Shown piece after piece: positions 1 to 8,184 of a stretch of 64,000 bases of DNA (its first letter is position 1; each line of letters begins with the position of its first letter). The DNA comes from CBDDIP01 sp965229005 (GTDB lineage: Bacteria; Actinomycetota; Acidimicrobiia; Acidimicrobiales; Ilumatobacteraceae): positions 992,001-1,056,000 of the forward strand of contig CBDDIP010000001.1 of assembly GCA_965229005.1 (NCBI GenBank), written 5' to 3'. The notes under the pieces were generated by a model. The model was not told the DNA's origin, ran no database searches, and worked only from the letters and a program-made list of their open reading frames with translations. A program made the translations under genes and the position numbers.

Positions 1-1167
1 TTCAGCGGCGCCTGCGCCGGCTGCGGAGAGACGCCCTACCTCAAGCTGCTGACGCAGCTGTTCGGCGATCACCTCCTCATTGCCAACGCCACCGGTTGCA
101 GCAGCATCTACGGCGGCAACCTGCCGACGACGCCGTACTGCACCGACGACAACGGTCGCGGGCCGGCGTGGAGCAACAGCCTGTTCGAGGACAACGCCGA
201 GTTCGGCCTCGGCATCCGCCTCGGCTTCGAGGCGCAACGCCGGTCGGCCACTGAGCTGTTGACACGACTGGCCGCCGTGCACCCGCCGCTCGTCGATCCC
301 GCGCTCGCAGCGGCGATCGTCGCCGGCGTCGACGACCTCGGCGACGAGCCGATCCGAGCTCAGCGAGCACGGGTCGAGGAGCTGCGCGGCGCACTGTCCG
401 GCGTGGACGACCACCAGGCGACGCAGTTGCTGGAGCTCATCGGGACACTGGTGCGCAAGACCGTGTGGATCGTCGGTGGCGATGGGTGGGCCTACGACAT
501 CGGCGCCGGTGGGCTCGATCACGTGTTGGGCAGCGGCCGCAACGTCAACATCCTCGTGCTCGACACGGAGGTCTACTCGAACACTGGTGGCCAGGCGTCG
601 AAGGCAACACCGCGCGGCGCCGTCGCCAAGTTCGCGGCCAGCGGCAAGGGGGTCGCCAAGAAGGACCTCGGCCTCGAGGCGATGTCCTACGGCGACGTGT
701 ACGTCGCACACGTCGCGCTGGGCGCGAGCGACGTCCAGACCGTGAAGTCCTTCCTCGAAGCCGAGGCATGGCCGGGCGTCTCGTTGATCATCGCCTACAG
801 CACCTGCATCGCTCACGGGTTCGACATGAGTCAGTCGATGACGCAGCAGAAGTTGGCCGTGCAGAGCGGACACTGGCCCCTCTACCGGTACCGCCCGGGC
901 GGTGGGGAGGCGACGCAACCGTTCCAGCTCGACAGCGCCGCACCCACCGCCGCCTATCGAGACTTCGCCGCCAGCGAGGCCAGGTTCTCCATGCTCCAGC
1001 GCAGTGACCCTGCCCGATCCGCGGAACTGCTCGACCTTGCCCAGGGAGATGTCTCGGCCCGTTGGCGGTACTACGAGCAGCTCGCCGGCGTCGAGCGGGC
1101 CGCACCGATCCATGCTGCTGCGGCAGCGCCGTCCGAGGCCGATCCGGCCGGGAGCGACACGCCATGA
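1..1167 (+). CDS. nifJ: Pyruvate:ferredoxin (flavodoxin) oxidoreductase, C-terminal part (truncated by window edge)
   Basis: The reading frame is open from base 1, so this is the 3' part (388 codons) of a gene that begins before the window. The enzyme oxidatively decarboxylates pyruvate to acetyl-CoA and passes electrons to ferredoxin or flavodoxin in the cytoplasm. The visible part is the thiamine-pyrophosphate domain: a CAGCGE cysteine pair (residues 5-10 of the fragment) that binds an iron-sulfur cluster, the TGCSSIYGGNLPTTPY stretch, GGDGWAYDIG and SNTGGQ, which bind TPP-Mg. These strings are characteristic of the one-chain NifJ/PFOR family. The upstream domains cannot be seen. The stop overlaps the next start (ATGA, 1164-1167), so the two genes are translationally coupled. 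Some family members also act on 2-oxoglutarate or other 2-oxoacids; pyruvate is the most likely substrate. Confidence 0.93.
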   Translation, partial: FSGACAGCGETPYLKLLTQLFGDHLLIANATGCSSIYGGNLPTTPYCTDDNGRGPAWSNSLFEDNAEFGLGIRLGFEAQRRSATELLTRLAAVHPPLVDPALAAAIVAGVDDLGDEPIRAQRARVEELRGALSGVDDHQATQLLELIGTLVRKTVWIVGGDGWAYDIGAGGLDHVLGSGRNVNILVLDTEVYSNTGGQASKATPRGAVAKFAASGKGVAKKDLGLEAMSYGDVYVAHVALGASDVQTVKSFLEAEAWPGVSLIIAYSTCIAHGFDMSQSMTQQKLAVQSGHWPLYRYRPGGGEATQPFQLDSAAPTAAYRDFAASEARFSMLQRSDPARSAELLDLAQGDVSARWRYYEQLAGVERAAPIHAAAAAPSEADPAGSDTP

Positions 1168-2195
1168 CCAACCGACTCGACACGATCGCCGCCCACCAGG
1201 TCGGCGCCGATCTGCACACCACCTACCTCGGCATGCGCTTGACGAGCCCCATCGTGGCCTCCGCCGGTCCGTTGACCGGCGACCCGAGCAGGTGGCGACA
1301 GCTGGAGGAGGCGGGAGCCGGCGCCATCGTGCTGCCCTCGCTGTTCGAAGAGGAGATCGAGCGCGATGCGTTCGCGGTGGCCGACCTGGCCGACCTCGGC
1401 GCGGGCTCGTCGGCCGAGCACGTCTCCTACCTGCCCGAGCTGGGCCACCTCGAAGTCGGCCCGGCGCGGCACCTCGCGCTGGTCGAGCAGGCGCGCGAAC
1501 AGCTGTCCATCCCGGTGATCGCCAGCCTGAACGGGGTGACGCCCGGCGGGTGGGTGCGCTACGCCCGCCACCTGGAGAGCGCCGGCGCGAATGCGATCGA
1601 GCTGAACGTCTACGACGTGATCACCGACCCCCGGCGCAGCGCTCTCGATGTCGAACGCCGCTACATCGAGGTGGTCGAGGAGGTGCGCGCGGAGGTCTCG
1701 GTTCCCCTGGCCGTGAAGCTCGGGCCCTGGTTCACATCGCTCGCCCACTTCGCCAAGGAGCTCGAGGCGGCTGGTGCCGACGGCCTGGTGCTGTTCAACC
1801 GGCTCTACCAACCTGACATCGACCTCGACACGTTGGATGTCGTGCCCAGGATGCAGCTGTCGACCTCCGCCGATCTGCTGCTGCCGTTGCATTGGATCGC
1901 GATCCTGCGTGAGATCACGCCGTGCTCGCTCGCAGCGTCGTCGGGCGTGCATGACGGAGCCGACGCGATGAAGGTGCTCCTTGCCGGTGCCAACGTGGCG
2001 ATGACGACGAGCGCATTGCTGCGGCGCGGCCCCGAGTGGATCACCACGATGCTCACCTGGATGCGAGCCTGGATGGACGAACGCGACTACGAGAGCATCG
2101 ACCAGTTGCGCGGCAGCGTCAGCCAGCACAACGTTCCCGACACCGACGTGTACGAGCGTGCGAACTACTACCAGGTGCTCCACAGCTGGCGATGA
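1164..2195 (+). CDS. Dihydroorotate dehydrogenase-like flavoprotein
   Basis: A 343-residue protein with the FMN-binding TIM-barrel pattern of the PyrD family: N-terminal TYLGMRLTSPIVASAGPLTG, a central AVKLGPW containing the lysine that contacts FMN, a VLFNR strand, and a C-terminal SGVHDGADAMK phosphate-binding loop. It lacks the extended features of a true biosynthetic PyrD. Similar proteins are often annotated beside nifJ, and here the start codon overlaps the nifJ stop by 4 nt, so a redox partner role with PFOR is more likely than pyrimidine synthesis. The ATG at 1164 is chosen because of that overlap; an in-frame upstream start at 1062 would lie deep inside nifJ. Confidence 0.85.
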   Translation: MTNRLDTIAAHQVGADLHTTYLGMRLTSPIVASAGPLTGDPSRWRQLEEAGAGAIVLPSLFEEEIERDAFAVADLADLGAGSSAEHVSYLPELGHLEVGPARHLALVEQAREQLSIPVIASLNGVTPGGWVRYARHLESAGANAIELNVYDVITDPRRSALDVERRYIEVVEEVRAEVSVPLAVKLGPWFTSLAHFAKELEAAGADGLVLFNRLYQPDIDLDTLDVVPRMQLSTSADLLLPLHWIAILREITPCSLAASSGVHDGADAMKVLLAGANVAMTTSALLRRGPEWITTMLTWMRAWMDERDYESIDQLRGSVSQHNVPDTDVYERANYYQVLHSWR

Positions 2196-2204
2196 GCGGC
2201 GGGC

Positions 2205-2969
2205 TCAGGGGCGGGTCACCCGCCGCTGTTGGAAGCCGCCGTCGACGTTCAGCACCGCGCCGGTGACGAAGCTCGCTTCATCTGACGCCAGGTAGACCAT
2301 CGCCGCGGCGATGTCGCTCGGTTGTGCCATGCGGCCGAGTGCGATGTTGTCGCGGTAGCGCTCCTCCAGCTCGTCGGGCTGCAGACCCGTGTCGCGAAAG
2401 ATCCCGGTGGCCGCAGGTCCGGGCAGCATTGCGTTCACGCGGATGCCATCGGGGCCGTAGCCGATCGCCAGCGAGCGCGTGAGGTGCACCATCGCCGCCT
2501 TCGCCATGCCGTACGCCGGCGCTCCGGGCGTCGGCTGGACAGCAGCGATCGATCCGGTGTTGACGATCGACCCGCCACCACCGTTTCGCATCAGTGGGAT
2601 CGCCGCACGGCAACCGTTCCACACGCCGACGACGTTGACGTCGAGGTTGCGGCGCAGGTGCACCGCCGCATCGGGTTCCTCGATCCAGCCACCACCGATG
2701 ATGCCGGCGTTGTTGACGAGCACGTCGAGCCGTCCGCACCGTTGCGCCGTCTGGTCGAGGACGGTCTGGAACGCGACCTCATCGACGACGTCGAGCATCA
2801 TCGCCGAGGCGTTCGGACCGAGCGACCCCGCGACCACCTCGACGTTGGGGTCGCGATCCAGCAGCACCACGGTCGCGCCCTCCTCGACGAAGCGGGCTGC
2901 GATCGCCGCCCCGAATCCTGAGGCCGCACCGGTGACCGCGGCGATCTTGCCGTCGAGTCGACCGGTCAT
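2205..2969 (-). CDS. SDR family NAD(P)-dependent oxidoreductase
   Basis: A 254-residue classical short-chain dehydrogenase. The sequence shows the TGAASGFG nucleotide-binding glycine motif (about residues 14-21), NNAGI (about 87-91), and the Ser...Tyr-x3-Lys catalytic set within NTGSIAAVQPTPGAPAYGMAK. The C-terminal FVTGAVLNVDGG is also typical. It probably oxidises or reduces a hydroxyl/keto group on a small molecule; the substrate cannot be read from sequence. The start overlaps the stop of the upstream CMD-family gene by 4 nt (ATGA), making it the last gene of a four-gene minus-strand operon with an aldo/keto reductase and an LLM oxidoreductase. Confidence 0.9.
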   Translation of the reverse strand: MTGRLDGKIAAVTGAASGFGAAIAARFVEEGATVVLLDRDPNVEVVAGSLGPNASAMMLDVVDEVAFQTVLDQTAQRCGRLDVLVNNAGIIGGGWIEEPDAAVHLRRNLDVNVVGVWNGCRAAIPLMRNGGGGSIVNTGSIAAVQPTPGAPAYGMAKAAMVHLTRSLAIGYGPDGIRVNAMLPGPAATGIFRDTGLQPDELEERYRDNIALGRMAQPSDIAAAMVYLASDEASFVTGAVLNVDGGFQQRRVTRP

Positions 2970-3562
2970 GCGGGCGAGACGCCGTCAGGAGCCCACGACG
3001 TGTAGGCCTCCTCGAGGGGCGTCTCGAAGCTGGCCATCAGCGACGTGATCGCCCGCCAGATGGCGATCACGTACACCAGCTCGACGACCTCGCCGTCGTT
3101 GGCAAGCAGCTCTTTGAGCTCGTTCAACGTCGCCTCGGAGACGCGATCGTCGTGGACCAGCTCGTCGACCGCACGCATCGTCGCCTGCTCGGCCGGGCTG
3201 AACGCCGCGCTCGAGGTTCCCTCGCGCACGGCGAGGACGTTGTCGGGTCGCTTGCCGGGAAGGTCCACATCCACGGTGGGGCTCATGTGGTGCGACCAGA
3301 GGTAGTCGCACTTGGTCACCCAGGCCAGGCGCATGATCGCCAGCTCGCGCAGCTTGTTCGCCTCGGGACGAACCGTCAGCCGGCCCTCCCACAGGATCCG
3401 GTCGTTGATCTCGTTCTCGACGCGCGCCGCCTGCGGCGAGTTCATCAGCACTCGGTAGAAGTTGATCCGCGACATCTCCGGCCGCATGCCGACTTCGGCA
3501 GCGATGCGCGCCGCCTCGTCGACCGACAGCATCGGGATCAGCCCCTGACTCGACTCGCTCAT
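2966..3562 (-). CDS. Carboxymuconolactone decarboxylase (CMD/AhpD-like) family protein
   Basis: A 198-residue protein with the all-helical CMD-family pattern: LRELAIMRLAWVTKCDYLW followed by SHH, then a C-terminal half with LVYVIAIWRAITSLM. Family members act as decarboxylases, AhpD-like thiol peroxidases or related enzymes. Only one cysteine (in TKCDYLW) is present at the usual CxxC position, so AhpD-type peroxidase chemistry is unlikely. The start at 3562 (MSESSQ) was preferred to an ATG six codons upstream at 3580; neither has a clear ribosome site. It lies 36 nt after the LLM oxidoreductase gene and overlaps the SDR start by 4 nt, which indicates joint expression. Confidence 0.82.
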   Translation of the reverse strand: MSESSQGLIPMLSVDEAARIAAEVGMRPEMSRINFYRVLMNSPQAARVENEINDRILWEGRLTVRPEANKLRELAIMRLAWVTKCDYLWSHHMSPTVDVDLPGKRPDNVLAVREGTSSAAFSPAEQATMRAVDELVHDDRVSEATLNELKELLANDGEVVELVYVIAIWRAITSLMASFETPLEEAYTSWAPDGVSPA

Positions 3563-3598
3563 CGCGCCAGGGTGGCCCAACGGCCGTTAACGCATTCG

Positions 3599-4474
3599 TT
3601 ATCGGCCGTCGTCGAGACCGCAGTGAGCGGCGGCCGCAGTGATCGCCTCGAGGTGGCCGTCGAGGCCGCCGAAGCCCATGCCCATCGTGTTGATCGTCAG
3701 GTGGGTCGCTCCAGCGGCGCGCCAGCGCTCGACCTGACGTTCGAACGCGTCCGGCTTGTCGGCCTGCCACGTGACGCGACCCTCCATGCCGATCGCGGAC
3801 GGGTCGCGCCCGGCCGCGGTCGCCGCGTCGGCGATCACCGCGAGCGCGCGATCGAGATCCTCGCCGGGACGCACCTGCGGGAACCAACCGTCGGCGAGTC
3901 GACCGATGCGCCGGTACGCAGGGTCCGACGAACCGCCGATCCAGATCGGGATCGGGCGTTGCACGGGCAACGGCGACAGGCCGGCTCCGTCGATGCGGTC
4001 GAACTCGCCGTCGAAGCTGACCGACGCCTCCGTCCACAGCCGGCGCAGCAGTGGGATCTGCTCGCTCATGCGCTTGCCGCGCTGATCGAACGGCTGGCCG
4101 AGCGCGGTGTACTCGACCGGGTTCCACCCGGCGCCGACGCCGAGGCGGAACCGTCCCTCGCAGAGGATGTCGACTTCAGCGGCTTGCTTGGCCACCAGCG
4201 CCGTCTGACGCTGCGGCAGGATGATGATGCCGGTGACGAGCTCGACCTTGGTGAGTGCAGCGAGGTAGCCGAACATCACGAAGGGCTCGTGGAACGTGGT
4301 GGCCAGGTCGTACGGGCCACGCCAGTCGGCGTGCACTGCGGGGTCGGCGCCGACGACGTGGTCGTAGGCGAGGATGTGCGTGTAGCCGAGTGCATCGACC
4401 GTGGAGGCGTAGGCGCGCAGCGCGCCGGGGTCCGAGCCGAGCTCGGTCTGCGGGTAGACGACGCCGATGCGCAT
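3599..4474 (-). CDS. LLM class F420-dependent oxidoreductase
   Basis: A 291-residue luciferase-like monooxygenase-fold protein. It starts MRIGVVYPQTELGSD and contains GIIILPQRQTALVAKQAAEV and FRLGVGAGWNPVEYTALGQ, followed by PIPIWIGGSSDPAYRRIGR. These are signatures of actinobacterial F420-dependent LLM enzymes, which use coenzyme F420 for hydride transfer. The substrate is unknown. The ATG shares its A with the TGA of the aldo/keto reductase gene upstream (TGATG, 4472-4476), so the two are coupled. The C-terminal segment ending HCGLDDGR is of normal length for the family. Confidence 0.88.
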   Translation of the reverse strand: MRIGVVYPQTELGSDPGALRAYASTVDALGYTHILAYDHVVGADPAVHADWRGPYDLATTFHEPFVMFGYLAALTKVELVTGIIILPQRQTALVAKQAAEVDILCEGRFRLGVGAGWNPVEYTALGQPFDQRGKRMSEQIPLLRRLWTEASVSFDGEFDRIDGAGLSPLPVQRPIPIWIGGSSDPAYRRIGRLADGWFPQVRPGEDLDRALAVIADAATAAGRDPSAIGMEGRVTWQADKPDAFERQVERWRAAGATHLTINTMGMGFGGLDGHLEAITAAAAHCGLDDGR

Positions 4475-5448
4475 CAGCGGAACCCGACCACCGGATGCGG
4501 CGTGTACGGCTCCTCGAGCCGTTTGATCTCGTCGACCGTCAACTCGACGTCGACCGCGGCGACCGCGTCGTCGATGTGCGCGAGCTTCGTCGCTCCGACG
4601 ATCGGCGAGGAGATGAACCGCTTCGACAGCATCCAGGCCAGCGCAACCTGCGCACGCGGCAGATCGCGCTCCTTCGCGATCTCGGCGACGCGCTCGACGA
4701 TCACGCCGTCACTGGCGACGTCGTAGAGGTGCTTGCCGAACTCGTCGGTCTCCGAGCGCGCCGTTGACTCGTCCCAGTCGCGGGTCAGGCGACCGCGGGC
4801 CAACGGACTCCACGGGATCACGCCGACGCCCTGATCCGCGCACAGGGGCATCATCTCCCGCTCCTCCTCCCGGTTGAGCAGGTTGTAGTGGTTCTGCATG
4901 CTGACGAACTTCGTCCAGCCGTGCTGCTCCGCCGTGTGCTGCGCCTTGGAGAACTGCCACGCCCACATCGACGATGCGCCGATGTACCGGGCCTTGCCGG
5001 CCTTGACCACGTCGTGGAGCGCCTCCATCGTCTCGGCGATCGGCGTGCGCGGGTCCCAGCGATGGATCTGGTAGAGGTCGACGTAGTCGGTGCCGAGACG
5101 ACGCAGGCTGGCGTCGATCTCGGTCATGATCGCCTTGCGCGACAGGCCTCCGGCGTTGCGGCCGTCCCGCATCGCGCCGTGCACCTTCGTGGCGATGACG
5201 ACCTGGTCACGGTTGGCGAAGTCGGCCAACGCGCGGCCGACGATCTCCTCCGACGTGCCGAGCGAGTACACGTTGGCGGTGTCGAAGAAGTTGATGCCCG
5301 CGTCGAGCGCGTGGCGGATGAACGGTCGGCTGGTCTCCTCGTCGAGCGTCCATAGGTGGGTGCCTTGCGTCGAGGCGCCGAAGCTCATGCACCCGAGGCA
5401 CACGCGCGAGACCTCCAAGCCGGTGTTGCCGAGTCGTACGTACTTCAT
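4474..5448 (-). CDS. Aldo/keto reductase
   Basis: A 324-residue NADPH-dependent aldo/keto reductase of the YajO/YghZ-like group. Seen in sequence: MKYVRLGNTGLEVSRVCLGC at the N terminus, FFDTANVYSLGTSEEIVGRAL with the catalytic Asp and Tyr, ATKVHG with the catalytic Lys, DYVDLYQIHRWD with the His, and the C-terminal SSPIVGATKLAHIDDAVAA cofactor segment. The start at 5448 is fixed by a GGAGG ribosome site 5 nt upstream (within 5454-5458); an open frame extends further upstream but has no family sequence. It is the first gene of the operon that continues with LLM, CMD and SDR genes, so all four may act on one pathway. Confidence 0.92.
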   Translation of the reverse strand: MKYVRLGNTGLEVSRVCLGCMSFGASTQGTHLWTLDEETSRPFIRHALDAGINFFDTANVYSLGTSEEIVGRALADFANRDQVVIATKVHGAMRDGRNAGGLSRKAIMTEIDASLRRLGTDYVDLYQIHRWDPRTPIAETMEALHDVVKAGKARYIGASSMWAWQFSKAQHTAEQHGWTKFVSMQNHYNLLNREEEREMMPLCADQGVGVIPWSPLARGRLTRDWDESTARSETDEFGKHLYDVASDGVIVERVAEIAKERDLPRAQVALAWMLSKRFISSPIVGATKLAHIDDAVAAVDVELTVDEIKRLEEPYTPHPVVGFR

Positions 5449-5529
5449 CGCAGCCTCCATCGTCGATCCGCTGCGAACCACCATACGGATCCTCGTGTGA
5501 ACCGACGGGACCGTGGGTACGAGGACGGC

Positions 5530-5610
5530 ATGCTCACCATCCTCCTCATCATCGTCATCGTGCTGCTGCTCACTGGCGGCGGCTACGGCTGGAGTCGTTC
5601 GCGCCGCTAG
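5530..5610 (+). CDS. Small hydrophobic peptide (26 aa), predicted single-pass membrane
   Basis: The ATG at 5530 opens a 26-codon frame. The product is one continuous hydrophobic stretch (MLTILLIIVIVLLLTGGGYG, residues 1-20) followed by the basic tail WSRSRR. GAGGA lies 4 nt before the ATG. The composition and positive-inside tail fit a genuine single-pass membrane microprotein, resembling small DUF3309-like proteins, but I cannot name a family. Its TAG stop overlaps the TAG stop of the convergent lipoprotein gene (CTAG at 5607-5610). It could be chance, since short hydrophobic frames are common. Confidence 0.45.
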   Translation: MLTILLIIVIVLLLTGGGYGWSRSRR

Positions 5611-6392
5611 TCGGGACAGCGCATCAGGTCCGGGGTGCCTGCGTCCGGCGGGCACAGCTTCGGGTTGTACTGCGCGAACTTTCCGTCACGGTTCTCAGAG
5701 TCCGGCACGACCCATGCGTGGAGCATCCACAGGTCGCCACCGGCCAGCCAGGTCCCGGCGCATACGTCGGGGCCTGACGTCTCTTCGCGGTCGACCCAGC
5801 CGTTGACCACGCACAACCCGCTGTGCTGGTGCCACACGTCGTTCGATCCGGCGAAGCCGATCGGCGCCGTCGGGAACTGGACCCAGTACGAGTAACCGAC
5901 GAGCTTGGGCGTGCTGCCTCGCTCGTCGACCAACAGCATCGCCGGGTGCGTCGGATCGAACGGCTGGGCGATCTGCGACCACTTCACCCAGTGCGTGCCG
6001 ATGCCACTGCCCGGCACCGATGCGCGCACGTATCCCTGGGCGATGATCTCCTCGATCGTGTCGAAGTTCTCGACCGAGCGCTGCGCCGCCAGCCACTGAT
6101 CGGCGAACGCCGCCGCGTCGCCGGTGAACAGCGGGATCTCGATGGACGCACCATGGTGGTTGTGGCCATGTCCGTCGACCGGCTTGCCTGCGCCGCTCTG
6201 GCCGAGGACGACGACTGCCGCCTGCTCGTCGGGCCGGATGCGAGTCGGGTCGAGCGGCGTCAACGGAGCGGTCGGGATCGACGTCGTCGGTAGCGGCGTC
6301 GAGGGAACGCCGTTCATGCGCTGGCTGCCACCGCATCCGGCCAGCACCAGCACGCCACACACCACCGACCCCACTCGCCGCTTCCACACCAT
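5607..6392 (-). CDS. Putative lipoprotein of unknown function
   Basis: A 261-residue secreted protein. The N terminus MVWKRRVGSVVCGVLVLAGC is a clear lipoprotein signal peptide with lipobox VLAGC; after cleavage Cys20 would carry the lipid. The mature part is a Thr/Pro-rich linker followed by a compact domain rich in Trp, His and paired cysteines (for example GLCVVNGWV, DVCAGTWL and a C-terminal LCPPDAGTPDLMRCPD). A GHGHNHHGASIE stretch about residues 74-85 could bind metal, but this is speculation. No family is recognised. It runs convergent to the small peptide gene, sharing a CTAG, and stands alone between transcription units. Confidence 0.75.
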   Translation of the reverse strand: MVWKRRVGSVVCGVLVLAGCGGSQRMNGVPSTPLPTTSIPTAPLTPLDPTRIRPDEQAAVVVLGQSGAGKPVDGHGHNHHGASIEIPLFTGDAAAFADQWLAAQRSVENFDTIEEIIAQGYVRASVPGSGIGTHWVKWSQIAQPFDPTHPAMLLVDERGSTPKLVGYSYWVQFPTAPIGFAGSNDVWHQHSGLCVVNGWVDREETSGPDVCAGTWLAGGDLWMLHAWVVPDSENRDGKFAQYNPKLCPPDAGTPDLMRCPD

Positions 6393-6425
6393 CGGCTCAT
6401 CTTCGCGCCGCTCGGGCTCCGCTTG

Positions 6426-7211
6426 TCAGCAGCCGAGCGTGTACGAGGTCATCGACAACGAGCCGCCGAAGTAGCCCTCGTTGACGACGCCGACCGGCGT
6501 GCCGGCAGCTGCTGCGAGCCCGGCGAAGTAGAGCATCGGGATGTAGTGATCCGGCGTCGGCACCGCACGGCGGAAGTCCGGGTGCGCGGTCATCGAGTTG
6601 ACGTCGTCGGGCGACCCGGACGTCAGCGCGTCACGGACCGCGTCGTCGAACCGATGGGCCCACGGCTCACCGGTCTCGCCGGCGCCGAAGTCGATGATCC
6701 CGAGGTTGTGCACGACGTTGCCGCTGCCGAGGATCAGCACGTCGCGGTCGCGCAACGGCGCCATCGCCGCGCCGAGCGCGACGTGCTCAGGCAGCGGCAT
6801 CGCCGCGTTGATCGCCAGCTGCACCACCGGGACGTCGGCGTCCGGGAACATGTGCGCGAGCACCGACCAGGTGCCGTGATCGAGGCCCCAGCTGTCGATG
6901 TCGGCGCCGATCCAGATCGGCTTGACCACGTCGGCGATCTCTGCGGCGAGCTCGGGTGCCCCGGGCGCTGGGTACTCGACGTCGAACAGGGCCTGCGGGA
7001 AGCCGTAGAAGTCGTGGATCGTGCGCGGCGCAGCCATCGCCGTCACCGCGCTGGCATTGATGAACCAGTGCGCCGAGACGACGACGATCGCCCGCGGCTT
7101 CGGAATCGATGCACCGAACTCGCGCCAGGTCTCCGTGTACCGGTTGTGGTCGATCGCGTTCATCGGACTGCCGTGACCGAAGAACGCTGCGGGCATCATC
7201 CGGCCGATCAT
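6426..7211 (-). CDS. ygiD: 4,5-DOPA dioxygenase extradiol-type (DODA/YgiD family) enzyme
   Basis: A 261-residue protein, essentially the length of E. coli YgiD. It keeps the four metal-binding histidine contexts of the class III extradiol dioxygenase family: FFGHGSPMN, VVSAHWF, GNVVHNLG and TPDHYIPMLY. TIHDFYGFPQALFDVEYPAPG (read as two pieces, TIHDFYGFPQ and ALFDVEYPAPG) and SLSMTSY at the C terminus are also family hallmarks. It probably opens catechol-type rings using Fe or Zn. ATG 7211 is used; ATGs at 7235 and 7199/7196 are possible. The 7235 start would overlap the palindromic repeat 7236-7276, which argues for a downstream start. Confidence 0.9.
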   Translation of the reverse strand: MIGRMMPAAFFGHGSPMNAIDHNRYTETWREFGASIPKPRAIVVVSAHWFINASAVTAMAAPRTIHDFYGFPQALFDVEYPAPGAPELAAEIADVVKPIWIGADIDSWGLDHGTWSVLAHMFPDADVPVVQLAINAAMPLPEHVALGAAMAPLRDRDVLILGSGNVVHNLGIIDFGAGETGEPWAHRFDDAVRDALTSGSPDDVNSMTAHPDFRRAVPTPDHYIPMLYFAGLAAAAGTPVGVVNEGYFGGSLSMTSYTLGC

Positions 7212-7235
7212 ATTGCCGACCCGCGTCCCCGGCAT

Positions 7236-7276
7236 CCGAGTACCGAACGCACACTGACCGCGCGCTCGGTACTCGG
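7236..7276. repeat. Palindromic intergenic element, family A copy 1
   Basis: An imperfect inverted repeat with left arm CCGAGTACCGAACGC (7236-7250) and right arm GCGCGCTCGGTACTCGG (7260-7276), separated by about 9 nt. A second, diverged copy follows at 7288-7328, and a related hairpin is at 36059-36109. It lies in the intergenic gap between the divergent ygiD and SDR genes, so it is not an obvious terminator; it could be an operator or a dispersed repeat. Confidence 0.75.
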
Positions 7277-7287
7277 GTCGACATCAT

Positions 7288-7328
7288 CCGAGTACGGAAC
7301 GCGCGATGACCGCGCGTTCGGCACTCAG
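7288..7328. repeat. Palindromic intergenic element, family A copy 2
   Basis: Left arm CCGAGTACGGAACGCGCG (7288-7305), loop ATGAC, right arm CGCGCGTTCGGCACTCAGG (7311-7329). It is offset by 52 nt from copy 1, with the same CCGAGTA...GACCG core. A half-copy (CCGAGTATCGAGG) follows at about 7339-7351. Together the copies fill most of the 172-bp gap between divergent genes. Confidence 0.7.
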
Positions 7329-7383
7329 GTGCCCGCATCCGAGTATCGAGGGACCAGAGTTCGGCGACTACCGTGCCGCGTTC

Positions 7384-8184
7384 ATGAACCTCGAGTCACT
7401 GTTCTCCATCTCCGGCAAGGTCGCTCTCGTCACCGGAGGGTCTCGCGGCATCGGCGAGATGATCGCTGCCGGCTTCCTCACCAACGGCGCCAAGGTCTAC
7501 ATCAGTTCGCGCAAGGCCGCTGCGTGCGACGCCACCGCGGCACGCCTCTCGGAGACCTACGGCGGCGAGTGCATCTCGATCCCCGCCAACCTCGCCGAGA
7601 TCTCCGGCATCGATCACCTCACCGCGCAGCTGCGCGAGCGCGAGGACAAGCTGAACATCCTCGTCAACAACGCCGGCGTGTCGTGGGGTGCACCGCTCGA
7701 CGACTTCCCCGAGTCCGGCTGGGACAAGGTGTTCGACACCAACGTGAAGGGCGTCTTCTTCGTCACCCAGCGTCTGCTCCCGCTGCTGGAGGCCGGTGCC
7801 ACCGCCGACGACCCGGCACGCGTGATCAACATCGGTTCCATCGACGGGCTACGCACCCCGGTGTTCGACACCCACTCCTACGGCCCGTCGAAGGCGGCTG
7901 TGCACGCGCTGTCGCGCGAGATGGCCGCGAAGCTCGTGAAGCGCAACATCATCGTCAACGCGATCGCGCCGGGCCCGTACCCGACCTGGATGCTCAGCAC
8001 CGGCGTCGGCGGTGGCGGCGATGTCGAGCACACCGACTGGGACATGGTCGAGTCGCGCAACCCGCGTGGCCGCATCGGCACCCCGGAGGACATCGCCGGG
8101 CTGGCGATCTTCCTGTCCTCGCGCGCCGGCGCCTTCGTCGTCGGTCAGGTGATCGCCTCCGACGGCGGCTCCGTCATCAGCTGA
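7384..8184 (+). CDS. SDR family NAD(P)-dependent oxidoreductase
   Basis: A 266-residue classical SDR. It has TGGSRGIGE (residues 19-27), NNAGVSWGA, and the catalytic Ser-Tyr-Lys set as NIGSIDGL...SYGPSKAA. The motif IAPGPYPTWML and the C-terminal FVVGQVIASDGG match the RhlG/3-oxoacyl-ACP-reductase-like branch. The substrate is unknown. The ATG at 7384 begins the family-typical N terminus MNLESLFSISGKVALVTGG; an upstream in-frame start at 7306 would be inside the palindromic repeat. The 3' end overlaps the convergent TetR gene by 8 nt. Confidence 0.9.
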   Translation: MNLESLFSISGKVALVTGGSRGIGEMIAAGFLTNGAKVYISSRKAAACDATAARLSETYGGECISIPANLAEISGIDHLTAQLREREDKLNILVNNAGVSWGAPLDDFPESGWDKVFDTNVKGVFFVTQRLLPLLEAGATADDPARVINIGSIDGLRTPVFDTHSYGPSKAAVHALSREMAAKLVKRNIIVNAIAPGPYPTWMLSTGVGGGGDVEHTDWDMVESRNPRGRIGTPEDIAGLAIFLSSRAGAFVVGQVIASDGGSVIS

